From positions 1 to 64,000 of the forward strand of contig CAJUOS010000002.1 of assembly GCA_910588075.1 (NCBI GenBank): DNA of 64,000 nucleotides, given 5' to 3'. The notes under the pieces were generated by a model. That model was not told the origin of the DNA and did not search any database. It saw only the letters and a list, made by a program, of their open reading frames with translations. Made by a program: the position numbers and the translations under genes. Positions 8,970 through 17,223 of the stretch are shown piece by piece; position 1 is the first letter of the stretch, and each line of letters opens with the position of its first letter. Origin of the DNA: an uncultured Erysipelotrichaceae bacterium. GTDB taxonomy: Bacteria > Bacillota_I > Bacilli_A > Erysipelotrichales > Coprobacillaceae.

Positions 8970-10442
8970 TTATTCCTCTTCAAATAAACATGCTCCATTT
9001 GTTTCTATAACTTTTTTATACCAATAGAATGATTTTTTTGGATATCTATCATATGTTCCATTTCCTAAATCATCACAATCTACATAGATAAATCCATAAC
9101 GTTTGCTCATTTGTTTTGTAGATTCACTCACAAGATCAATACATCCCCATGATGTATATCCCATTAAATCAACACCATCTATCTCAATAGCATTTAACAT
9201 TTCTCTAAAATGAGCATCAAAGTAATCAATACGATATTGATCATCTACTGTTCCATTAACAAGTTCGTCTTTAGCTCCTAAACCATTTTCTACAATGAAT
9301 AATGGTTTTCTATATCTATCATATAAATCAACTAAAGAAACTCTCAAGCCAATTGGATCAATTTGCCATCCCCAATCAGATGAAGGAATATATGGATTTT
9401 TAATAGCTGTCATTGTATTTGCAGCTGTTTTCTTTAAACCTTTATCCTCTTTTGCTACACAACTAGATGAATAATAACTAAATGATACAAAATCAACAGG
9501 ATATTTCTTCATAATCTCCAAATCATCTTTTTCCATATGAATATGAATACCCTCATTTTTAAACTTAGATAATAAATATGCTGGATATTCTCCAAAAACT
9601 TGTGTATCACTATAACAATACGTACTTCTCATATCTTGTTGTGCTTGTAACACATCTTCTGGTTTACATGTATATGGATAATATGTTAATTTTGTAAGCA
9701 TACATCCTACTTTTGATTCTGGAATTTTTTCATGGCATATTTTAGTTGCTAAAGCTGAAGCAACAAATTGATGATGCATTGCTTGAAAAACAACTTCTTG
9801 GAAGTTTTTACCTTCAAAACGATCTTCAATTAATCCTCCTGTTGTATAAGGATGTCTAATCATTGAATCAACTTCATTAAAAGTTAACCAATATTTTACT
9901 TTATTTTTATATCTTTCACAAATAACTTCAACATATTTTACAAACATATCAACAACTTCTCTTGAATACCAACCATCATAGTTTAAAACTAAGTGAAGTG
10001 GTGGTTCATAATGAGACATTGTAACTAATGGTTCAATTCCATATTTTATACATTCATCAAAGATATCATCATAAAATTTTAAACCTTCTTCATTAGGTTC
10101 TTTATCATCCCCATTAGGAAAAATTCTAGACCATGCTATGGACAAACGGAATACTTTAAATCCCATTTCAGCAAATAATCGGATATCTTCTTTATAATGA
10201 TGATATCCATCTGAACCATGTCTTTTTGGATATAAGGAATCATCTGTTGATTTTAAAGCATCTTCAATATCTTTTGAAGTTATATGATTTTGCACTTTAT
10301 AATCTTGTACATCTGCATCTAAATGATGTCTTGCACAATCGGAAACACTTATTCCTTTTCCACCTTCATTCCATCCTCCTTCATATTGATTAGCAGCTAC
10401 TGCTCCACCCCATAAAAAATCTTTTGGAAATTGTCTTGTCAT
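8970..10442 (-). CDS. GH1 6-phospho-beta-glucosidase
   Basis: A 490-residue (beta/alpha)8-barrel hydrolase that cleaves phosphorylated beta-glucosides imported by a PTS. The acid/base Glu is in TFNE (E190), the nucleophile in IVENGLG (E385), and the C-terminal phosphate-site pattern STKQMSKRYGFIYVD marks 6-phospho substrates. AAAAGGAG precedes the ATG. No PTS gene is adjacent, unlike the second GH1 gene at 42324-43739. Here the partner is the small FakA-C-like gene, which overlaps the end of the unit. Confidence 0.94.
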   Translation of the reverse strand: MTRQFPKDFLWGGAVAANQYEGGWNEGGKGISVSDCARHHLDADVQDYKVQNHITSKDIEDALKSTDDSLYPKRHGSDGYHHYKEDIRLFAEMGFKVFRLSIAWSRIFPNGDDKEPNEEGLKFYDDIFDECIKYGIEPLVTMSHYEPPLHLVLNYDGWYSREVVDMFVKYVEVICERYKNKVKYWLTFNEVDSMIRHPYTTGGLIEDRFEGKNFQEVVFQAMHHQFVASALATKICHEKIPESKVGCMLTKLTYYPYTCKPEDVLQAQQDMRSTYCYSDTQVFGEYPAYLLSKFKNEGIHIHMEKDDLEIMKKYPVDFVSFSYYSSSCVAKEDKGLKKTAANTMTAIKNPYIPSSDWGWQIDPIGLRVSLVDLYDRYRKPLFIVENGLGAKDELVNGTVDDQYRIDYFDAHFREMLNAIEIDGVDLMGYTSWGCIDLVSESTKQMSKRYGFIYVDCDDLGNGTYDRYPKKSFYWYKKVIETNGACLFEEE

Positions 10443-10531
10443 ATCTTATTTTCTCCTTTTTCTTTCTACCCTTAATTATAATTATTTTAGCATTTTCATG
10501 TTCTTATTTTCAAAAAATGAAATCATTTATA

Positions 10532-10564
10532 TAAAAAAAGATATTATATTTATCATATAATATC
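10532..10564 (-). terminator. terminator of the ATP-grasp/esterase unit
   Basis: Arms GATATTATAT and ATATAATATC (10 bp, perfect) are followed on the minus strand by seven T. It lies about 120 bases beyond the last ATP-grasp stop codon, leaving room for a short transcribed tail. Confidence 0.85.
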
Positions 10565-10686
10565 GTCTTCACTTTCTTTTAATCTATTTCCATTATTTTT
10601 AATTTCTACACTCATTCCCTTTTTTATCGAAGCAATACAAAAAACAACGAACATAAAATCATTAAAGTTTTTTCTTTATCCTTCAT
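10553..10686 (-). other. possible microprotein, in two frames
   Basis: An ATG overlaps the stop of the last ATP-grasp gene (TAATG) and opens a 20-codon frame, MKDKEKTLMILCSLFFVLLR, with a hydrophobic segment. In the -1 frame the reading continues after a run of six T (CIASIKKGMSVEIKNN, then about 12 more residues) to a stop inside the terminator stem. A shift at the T run would give about 45 residues with a membrane segment and a charged tail. It may be a frameshifted remnant, a slippage product or chance. No separate ribosome binding site is visible. Confidence 0.3.
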
Positions 10687-11894
10687 TACATCCATTCTTT
10701 TCCATCTTCACGTTTAAGAATATAGCGAATTTGTTCAAATAATTCTTCTTGTGTATGTGCTTTTGTGATAAAAACATGATTTCCCATTGCGGCTGCTAAA
10801 GCTTCAGGTACATCAGTTTCTAATGCGATCATATCTCCATATTTAGCACGAATTTGATCATAATTATGAGCATACCAGATACCATCTCTTCTTCCTGTAT
10901 AAGCTACCCAATATTCACGATGTAAATCATAATAACATTGATCAAATTTAATCATATCTGCCCAAATTGTATAAACATCAACGTCATATGCATAATTTGT
11001 CATATCTGGCATATATGCTCCAGGTGCTCTCATATTAACTTCCAGACCTACAATATCTCCTTTTTTCCCCAATCCTTCTCTATCTTCATCTAATCTAAAA
11101 AATTCAAAGTGGAAAAAACGACTCTTTGCTTGAAAGGCATCAACAGCTTTTTTTCCTATTTCAGCTAAATCTAAACCTTCTACTGGTTGTGAATAGAAAG
11201 CTGTATCACTTGCTTCATTAACATTATCCATAATAGAGTTTAACATGACATGACTTGTTGAAATTAAAATATTTTTCTGGCTATCAGTAACACCATCAAA
11301 TGTTTCCACATGTCCAGGCACCATTTCTTCTATAATAAATTGGATATGTGGATCTTTTGTAGAAAAGAAATAATCTAACTCATCATCATTTTTTAATTTA
11401 TAAGTAGAACTTGCTCCTACTCCATTGTCTGGTTTAACAATAACTGGATAACCAACTTTATTCGCAAAAGCTTTTGTTGCTTGATAATCATCAACCAAAC
11501 GATATCTAGCAGTTGGAATACCTGCTTTTGCATATACATCTTTCATCTTTGATTTATATTTAATTGAAGCCATATCTTGAATCTTTGGACCAGTTGTTAC
11601 ATTAAACTCATTACGTAATGTTGCTTCAAGTTCTAACCAATACTCATTTTGTGATTCAATCCAATCAATATGTCCATAACGCCATGTAAAATAAGCACAT
11701 GCTCGATAAACTTCTTCATAGTTTTCTAAATTATCAACCTTATAGTATTCTGTTAAAGAATCCTTAGTTTCTTGAGAAATACTATCATAAGAAGCATCTC
11801 CAATTCCTAAAACATGAATGCCTCTTGCTTTTAAACGATCACAAAAATTATAAAAATATAATGGAAAATGTGGAGAAATAAAGATAACATTCAT
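10686..11894 (-). CDS. ATP-grasp ligase (paralogue 2 of the unit)
   Basis: A 402-residue ATP-grasp protein of the carboxylate-amine/thiol ligase type, which activates a carboxylate as acyl phosphate. The N-terminal pre-grasp region (NVIFISPHFPLYFYNFCDRL) is followed by the nucleotide-binding YPVIVKPDNGVGAS (residues about 148-161) and the Mg-binding GLEVNMRAPGAYMPD (about 288-302). It shares the YGHIDW-ES-NEYWLE, KPDNGVGA, FHFEFFRL and GRRDG blocks with the paralogue at 12662-13843. The esterase stop lies two bases upstream of its ATG. The substrate is unknown. Confidence 0.85.
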   Translation of the reverse strand: MNVIFISPHFPLYFYNFCDRLKARGIHVLGIGDASYDSISQETKDSLTEYYKVDNLENYEEVYRACAYFTWRYGHIDWIESQNEYWLELEATLRNEFNVTTGPKIQDMASIKYKSKMKDVYAKAGIPTARYRLVDDYQATKAFANKVGYPVIVKPDNGVGASSTYKLKNDDELDYFFSTKDPHIQFIIEEMVPGHVETFDGVTDSQKNILISTSHVMLNSIMDNVNEASDTAFYSQPVEGLDLAEIGKKAVDAFQAKSRFFHFEFFRLDEDREGLGKKGDIVGLEVNMRAPGAYMPDMTNYAYDVDVYTIWADMIKFDQCYYDLHREYWVAYTGRRDGIWYAHNYDQIRAKYGDMIALETDVPEALAAAMGNHVFITKAHTQEELFEQIRYILKREDGKEWM

Positions 11895-11895
11895 A

Positions 11896-12651
11896 TTATA
11901 TCACCCTTTCTACAAAATATGGAAATTGAACTCTCCACCATGGCCAATCATGATTAACATCATAACCCCAAAAATCTATCCATGCAGGAACATCTTTATA
12001 ATCTAACAACTCTTTCATTCGAGAAGTACTCACAATCATATCATCTTCCCATGCTCCTTGTCCTGTACATAACACAATTTTACATTGTCTATATAAATCA
12101 ACATATGGATGATCATAACTCATACCATTAATATATTGAATTGGTGAATTGCGATATAAAATATCATCATGATAATCACTAAAGAATAAATCACTATCAT
12201 AATAACCACTTAATGCAATACATCCTTTAAAAATATCTGGTCTTCTAAACATAAAATTAGCTGCATGAGTTGCTCCCATTGAACATCCAGTTGTAAAAAT
12301 TCCACTAGCATAACTTCCATTATTACCCAAAGAATTAATCTCAAAAATTCTTGGAACTAATTCATTCACAATATAATAGTACCATTGTTCCATCATATAA
12401 GTTCTATGAGAGTTATCTCCTCCCTCATCAGACCATGATTCTTGATCTATACTATCACAACAAAATAATTGAACTTTACCATCATCAATAAGATGTTCAA
12501 TAGTTGCTACCATACCATTATTTGCAAAATCAAAATAACGACCATTTTGAGATGGAAAAACAAGAATTGGTTCTCCAGCATGACCATAAACATTAAATTC
12601 CATATCCCTATTTAAACACTGACTATATTCCTTAAACCATTCTACTTTCAT
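11896..12651 (-). CDS. esterase family alpha/beta hydrolase
   Basis: A 251-residue alpha/beta hydrolase of the esterase D/PF00756 type. The nucleophile elbow is GCSMG (S124). Candidate acid and base residues lie in the C-terminal DFWGYDVNHDWPWW. No signal peptide is seen, so it is cytosolic. It sits between two paralogous ATP-grasp ligases, 10 bases after the first and one base before the second, so the three form one operon. It may hydrolyse or release a product of the ligases; that role is inference. Confidence 0.85.
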   Translation of the reverse strand: MKVEWFKEYSQCLNRDMEFNVYGHAGEPILVFPSQNGRYFDFANNGMVATIEHLIDDGKVQLFCCDSIDQESWSDEGGDNSHRTYMMEQWYYYIVNELVPRIFEINSLGNNGSYASGIFTTGCSMGATHAANFMFRRPDIFKGCIALSGYYDSDLFFSDYHDDILYRNSPIQYINGMSYDHPYVDLYRQCKIVLCTGQGAWEDDMIVSTSRMKELLDYKDVPAWIDFWGYDVNHDWPWWRVQFPYFVERVI

Positions 12652-12661
12652 AAAATCTCTC

Positions 12662-13843
12662 CTATCCTAACGTATATTCAACAAAAGCTTCAACTTCTTC
12701 CATTGTTTCAAATCTAGCAGTATATGTAAAATTACCCATTGCTCCTGATAAAATATCTGGCATTCTCTCACACATCACTAAATCAAATTGATATTTACGA
12801 ACCACTTCATCATGACTATATGTATAACTTAACCCATCACGTCTACCACAATATACACAATGATAAGGTCTTTCATGATTGTAATGACTATACCCATCAA
12901 CAACCATATCAGCATAAATTTGATATATATCAATATTATTAGCAAAATTCATCATATCAGGTGTATATCCTCCTGGAGTTCTATGATTGACTTCTAATCC
13001 AATAATATCTCCCTTTTTCCCTAATCCTTTTTTATCCTCTAACAATCTAAAAAATTCCATATGGAAACATCTTCCTGCTGTATAAAAAGCTTTTACACAA
13101 GCTTGTCCTGCTTGTTTTAAATCATAAGGAATTTCTTTTAATGAATAATAATACATACTACTTGCATCATTAACCACATCCATAATAGGATTTGGAAAAA
13201 CATGTGATGTTTCAAATAGAACTTCCTTATTTAAGTTTGCTATACCATCATATGAAATAATTAATCCATTAACAAACTCTTCCATGATATATTGTGTTGG
13301 ATGATCTTGATTATAAAAATCTCTTAATTCCTTTTCATTAGATACTTTATATGTAGCAGCTGCCCCTACTCCATTGTCTGGTTTTACAACAACAGGATAA
13401 CCTACTTCTTGAATAAACTTTAAACCTTCTTCTAATGTTGTTGTTAAATGATATCTTGCTGTTTTTACACTTGCTTCTTTATAAAACTTCTTCATTTGAG
13501 ATTTACATTTAATATCCTCAATATGATTTGTATGAATACCTGTTGTAATATTAAAATCTGTTCTTAATCTTGCATCTTGTTCTAACCAATATTCATTATT
13601 AGATTCCAACCAATCAATATGCCCATAATGAAAAATAAAATATCCCATTGCTTTTACCATTTCATTATAGTCTTCCATTGAATAAACTTGATAGTAATCA
13701 TCAACAGCATTTCTTAATTCATCTGTTAATTGTTCATAAGGTGTATCCCCAATAGCTAGTACAGTAACTCCTTTATTTTTCAACCTATCACAAAAATTAT
13801 AAAAATTCTTTGGAAATGTTGGTGATATATACACAAAATTCAT
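12662..13843 (-). CDS. ATP-grasp ligase (paralogue 1 of the unit)
   Basis: A 393-residue ATP-grasp protein, first gene of the unit. It has the same block order as its paralogue: NFVYISPTFPKNFYNFCDRL at the N-terminus, YPVVVKPDNGVGAA (residues about 152-165), FHMEFFRLLEDKKGLGKKGD, then GLEVNHRTPGGYTPDM with the metal-binding Glu and Asn. Both copies keep the catalytic residues, so both should be active, perhaps on different substrates. AAGGGGG precedes the ATG, and an extended -10 promoter lies at 13869-13877. The product is unknown. Confidence 0.85.
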   Translation of the reverse strand: MNFVYISPTFPKNFYNFCDRLKNKGVTVLAIGDTPYEQLTDELRNAVDDYYQVYSMEDYNEMVKAMGYFIFHYGHIDWLESNNEYWLEQDARLRTDFNITTGIHTNHIEDIKCKSQMKKFYKEASVKTARYHLTTTLEEGLKFIQEVGYPVVVKPDNGVGAAATYKVSNEKELRDFYNQDHPTQYIMEEFVNGLIISYDGIANLNKEVLFETSHVFPNPIMDVVNDASSMYYYSLKEIPYDLKQAGQACVKAFYTAGRCFHMEFFRLLEDKKGLGKKGDIIGLEVNHRTPGGYTPDMMNFANNIDIYQIYADMVVDGYSHYNHERPYHCVYCGRRDGLSYTYSHDEVVRKYQFDLVMCERMPDILSGAMGNFTYTARFETMEEVEAFVEYTLG

Positions 13844-13868
13844 TTTTAATTCCCCCTTACTTAAAAAT

Positions 13869-13877
13869 ATTATAGCA
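13869..13877 (-). promoter_or_regulatory. extended -10 promoter of the ATP-grasp unit
   Basis: TGCTATAAT on the minus strand, about 25 bases before the start codon. No clear -35 hexamer is seen, which an extended -10 element can offset. Confidence 0.5.
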
Positions 13878-13942
13878 TATATCAGAGTATTATTATTTAT
13901 TTTTTATGAGAATTTTTTATTTTTATGAAATTTTTTATTATC

Positions 13943-13972
13943 AAAAAAGACTTATTCTTCTTGAATAAATCT
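13943..13972 (-). terminator. terminator overlapping the stop of the permease gene
   Basis: GATTTATTC and GAATAAGTC pair (one G-T) with the stop codon in the stem, followed by six T. Confidence 0.75.
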
Positions 13973-14668
13973 TTTTAACAAACTCTCAACAAATAAAATA
14001 ATAATAATTAGCCAAATTGTCCAAGCAAATACTCCTATCATATCAAACTGTATACGACAAAAGTGAATAGCTCTTCCTACTCCATAAGGTAGTTGTGCTA
14101 ATATTTCTGCCATAACAGTTACTTTGACACCTAAACTCAATGAACTTTTCACACCTGATATAAAGCTTGGTTTAATTAATGGAAAATAAATTTTTGAAAA
14201 CTTATATCTTAATGGTGGATGATATAAAGTAATGACATCTTCTAAATCTTGATCAATACTTTTAAATCCTTGAATAAAGTTATGATAAAGTAAGGGAAAA
14301 ACAACCAAAAACAAAACAATATAAACTGTTTGTAATGATTCTGTCCATACAAGTACCAAAATAATAAATGAAATATTGGGAATTGCCTGAATAATTGAAA
14401 GTAATGGTGAAACATATTCATCAATCACTGGTCTTTGATATCCTATATATGACAAGAAAAATGCTAAAACAATACTTATTCCTACAACAATACAAATATG
14501 TGATAATGTTATCAAAATAGTCTGATAAAAATATGAATCTTTCAACATTTCTATCATTCTTAAAAAAACATCTAAAGGAAATGGAATGATAACATCTTTA
14601 TTGACTCCAATAGCAATAAGTTGCCATATAAGTAAAAGATATATAGCCAAATTTATTTTATGTTTCAT
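13952..14668 (-). CDS. ABC transporter permease (SsuC/TauC/ThiX-like)
   Basis: A 238-residue membrane protein with about six helices, of the BPD_transp_1 family used by sulfonate, nitrate and pyrimidine-precursor importers. The cytoplasmic coupling region is in the middle (DVITLYHPPLRYKFSKIYFPLIKPSFISG), a divergent EAA-type loop. It overlaps the upstream binding-protein gene by one base (ATGA), so the two are translationally coupled. No ATPase gene is nearby, so it must use one encoded elsewhere. Confidence 0.85.
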   Translation of the reverse strand: MKHKINLAIYLLLIWQLIAIGVNKDVIIPFPLDVFLRMIEMLKDSYFYQTILITLSHICIVVGISIVLAFFLSYIGYQRPVIDEYVSPLLSIIQAIPNISFIILVLVWTESLQTVYIVLFLVVFPLLYHNFIQGFKSIDQDLEDVITLYHPPLRYKFSKIYFPLIKPSFISGVKSSLSLGVKVTVMAEILAQLPYGVGRAIHFCRIQFDMIGVFAWTIWLIIIILFVESLLKRFIQEE

Positions 14669-15579
14669 TATGATGCTAACATATCATCACTTAATGTTAT
14701 TCCAAATTGTTTAAGTAATGATTGAATATCCTCTTTAACATCTATTGCATCTTTATAGTGAATATTTTGTTTCTCCCATGTTTTTAAAGCAATTTCAGCA
14801 TTAGGAACTCCAAATGTTTGAACACCTATTTCATTCACCATAGTTACAATTTGATTATTATCTTGAAGTGCTTCCTGATTAGTAAAAGTATCTACTTGAG
14901 ATAATATATTCTGCACTTTCTTTTTATCCTTAACAAATATAGCTGCTTGTGGATAACCTTGTACTTTTGTTTTCTCTTGTTTTTGATAAATATCTTGTAG
15001 GTCTGCAACAATTTTTAAATTTACATTATTTTGTTTAGCCTTTGCTATAGTTACTGTTGCAGCAGGTTCTGCCATTAAAGCATAACGAACATTCCCATTG
15101 ATAATTTGTGGTTGAACATCACTAACAGCATTATAAAATTGAACATCTTTATCTTTTATAAAATCTATTGACTTTTTAGTCAGATTTAACATTTTCCCAG
15201 GAACTGCTTGTTCTCCAAATGCCACAACTTTATCTGTTTTAGCAGATGGATTTTCAACCAGATAAAGATTTCCCCATGTAATAACACCTGCCAATTTATA
15301 ATCAGTTTTTCCTTTATTTAATAATTGACACCCTAAATTAATTGGAGCAATAATAATATCATATGAACTTTCCTTTTTAACAAGCTCACTACTAATTAAA
15401 TCACTACCCTCAACAATTTTTATTTCACCTTTTTCGTTGACATCTTTATAGACACTTAATAGCGATAATGCTGGAGCACCATTTGGTGTTAAAACTTTTA
15501 TTTCTTCTTTTTGAGATGATGTACTACATCCTGTTAATAACAATGCAAACATCATCAACATTATTCTTATCTTTTTCAT
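14668..15579 (-). CDS. ABC transporter substrate-binding lipoprotein (ThiY/SsuA-like)
   Basis: A 303-residue lipoprotein. The signal peptide ends in the lipobox LLTGC (C18), so it is anchored outside the membrane. The body follows the NMT1/SsuA-type fold pattern (APALSLLSVYKD, VAFGEQAVPGKM, ALMAEPAATV). Such proteins deliver thiamine precursors, sulfonates or similar small ligands; the ligand cannot be chosen from sequence. AGGAGG lies upstream of the ATG. It is paired with the overlapping permease. No TPP riboswitch core was found upstream. Confidence 0.85.
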   Translation of the reverse strand: MKKIRIMLMMFALLLTGCSTSSQKEEIKVLTPNGAPALSLLSVYKDVNEKGEIKIVEGSDLISSELVKKESSYDIIIAPINLGCQLLNKGKTDYKLAGVITWGNLYLVENPSAKTDKVVAFGEQAVPGKMLNLTKKSIDFIKDKDVQFYNAVSDVQPQIINGNVRYALMAEPAATVTIAKAKQNNVNLKIVADLQDIYQKQEKTKVQGYPQAAIFVKDKKKVQNILSQVDTFTNQEALQDNNQIVTMVNEIGVQTFGVPNAEIALKTWEKQNIHYKDAIDVKEDIQSLLKQFGITLSDDMLAS

Positions 15580-15660
15580 TATATTTTTCCTCCTATGTTT
15601 ATCATTATAATATCTTTTTTATTCTATGACTACTTAAATACTTATTTATAATGAAAAGAT

Positions 15661-15686
15661 AGCTTATGAAAATAATATCATAGGCT
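15661..15686 (-). promoter_or_regulatory. inverted repeat upstream of the ABC lipoprotein gene
   Basis: AGCTTATGA, 8 bases, TCATAGGCT (8 of 9 pairs). It lies about 90 bases ahead of the lipoprotein start and just after a TTGACT that could be a -35 element. It may be an operator. Confidence 0.3.
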
Positions 15687-15756
15687 TTTCAAGTCAAGAA
15701 ACATCAATTAAATAAACCACTACTAGTATCTTCTCCTAGTGGAATTGTTGTCTAGC

Positions 15757-15792
15757 AAAAAAACATCCCTTATACTCTAGAGTATAAGGGAT
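15757..15792 (-). terminator. terminator of the FAD/Rieske oxidoreductase gene
   Basis: A 28-bp perfect palindrome (15765-15792, half ATCCCTTATACTCT) followed on the minus strand by a run of T at 15757-15763. Confidence 0.9.
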
Positions 15793-15811
15793 TCATTTCT
15801 AAAAAGAAAAA

Positions 15812-17176
15812 TCACTTTTGACGTTCATTAAGCGAGAATAAGCTTGGTCCTTCCATAAGTTGACCATAAGCATCATAAATAGATTGATGACATGGACAAT
15901 CCCAAGTTTGACTCTTTTTATTAAAATGAACTAAACATTTTAAATGTGGACAATATGGTGAAAAGTAATGAAGTTTTTCTTGGCTATCTTTATAGACTGC
16001 CATTAAATGTCCATCAATTTTAACAATAGCTCCTTCTTTAACATCTAAACTTTGAATACTTTTGGTTTGAAATCTTTGACTCCAATATCCTTTAGTAATA
16101 TTTTTCATTATTCTTTGTGTATATTGTTTTGCTGAAGAAATAGAGAAATAATGGCATGAGTATAAGCTTTCATAAGGATTATCTCTTTCTAAAATCAAAT
16201 CAGAAATAAGCCTTGCAGCAACTTGTGATAATGTCATTCCCCACTTTTGAAATCCGTATATAATAAATTCTTGATGATACTGGTTAAGTCTTCCTATATA
16301 TGGAATACCTCTTAATGGTATACTATCTTGAGCATGCCAATCTTTTGCATCTCTATGTATTGTTAATGAATCTTGATGAATGAGAGGTCGATAACTATTA
16401 GTTTGATCAACACATAAATAACTATCTTTTCCTTCTTGTGTTTCTTTATAATCAACATATTCTCTTTGTTGGAATAATTTCATAAAATAGATGCCTTTTC
16501 TAATAAATGGATATCTTGTTGCATGAATAAGATATTGACATGTTACTGTATGATTATTGACTTTGAGAGTAAATGATTTATTTTTTCTTTCTATATGAAC
16601 AACTTGACTATGTTCATAAAATTGAACTCCACTTTTTTGACATTTTTGAATTAATGCAAATAGATATTTTAAAGGATGGAAAACAGCTTGATGTTTTAAA
16701 CCTATGGATGCAAGATGTTGATTATCTTCTACCATGTCTATTCGTAATGATTCTAATATCTTTTTTTGTTCTTGTATATCTTTTGCATATTGAGGATCAT
16801 CAGTATAAATATAAGAGGTATTTTCTTGATAATCACAAGATATATTTTCTTTTTTTATAATGCTTTGTATTTCTTTTAATGCTTTTTCATTAGAACGATA
16901 GTATAAATAAGCTTGATGAATATCATAATGTTTAGTTATTTTTTGATATAAAAGACCATGTAATACTGTTAATTTTGCAGTTGTATGACCACTTGTATGA
17001 CTTCCCATTGTATCTTTTTCTAATACAACAATACGATAAGGACTATCTTTTAATTGATAAGCTAATGATACTCCTGCTAATCCTCCTCCAATAATAACAA
17101 TATCTGTTGTTATATTTTCATTTAATACTTTTTCTGTTTTTTTTCTTGTTGTTTTTTGCCAATATGACTGATTCAT
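15812..17176 (-). CDS. FAD-dependent oxidoreductase with C-terminal Rieske domain
   Basis: A 454-residue protein. An N-terminal DAO-type FAD domain (DIVIIGGGLAGVSLAYQL at residues about 25-42, then GSHTSGHTTAKLT) is joined to a C-terminal Rieske [2Fe-2S] domain with CPHLKC and CPCHQSIYD (CxH and CxxH ligands complete). Such fusions occur widely in bacteria, and the substrate is unknown. The ATG at 17176 is chosen because a TATAAT at 17192-17197 and the preceding terminator put longer in-frame starts outside the message, and GGGTGA sits just upstream. Confidence 0.87.
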   Translation of the reverse strand: MNQSYWQKTTRKKTEKVLNENITTDIVIIGGGLAGVSLAYQLKDSPYRIVVLEKDTMGSHTSGHTTAKLTVLHGLLYQKITKHYDIHQAYLYYRSNEKALKEIQSIIKKENISCDYQENTSYIYTDDPQYAKDIQEQKKILESLRIDMVEDNQHLASIGLKHQAVFHPLKYLFALIQKCQKSGVQFYEHSQVVHIERKNKSFTLKVNNHTVTCQYLIHATRYPFIRKGIYFMKLFQQREYVDYKETQEGKDSYLCVDQTNSYRPLIHQDSLTIHRDAKDWHAQDSIPLRGIPYIGRLNQYHQEFIIYGFQKWGMTLSQVAARLISDLILERDNPYESLYSCHYFSISSAKQYTQRIMKNITKGYWSQRFQTKSIQSLDVKEGAIVKIDGHLMAVYKDSQEKLHYFSPYCPHLKCLVHFNKKSQTWDCPCHQSIYDAYGQLMEGPSLFSLNERQK

Positions 17177-17200
17177 TTTATCACCCATTGTATTATAGAC

Positions 17201-17223
17201 AAAAAAGGAAGTTTTAAACTTCC
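17201..17223 (-). terminator. terminator overlapping the stop of the PhoR-like kinase gene
   Basis: GGAAGTTT and AAACTTCC form the stem with the TAA stop inside, followed by six T. Confidence 0.85.

Noticed and set aside
15580..15756. TPP riboswitch before the ABC lipoprotein
   Set aside because: The conserved TPP core (CTGAGA and the GATCTGGATAATGC-like region) is absent.
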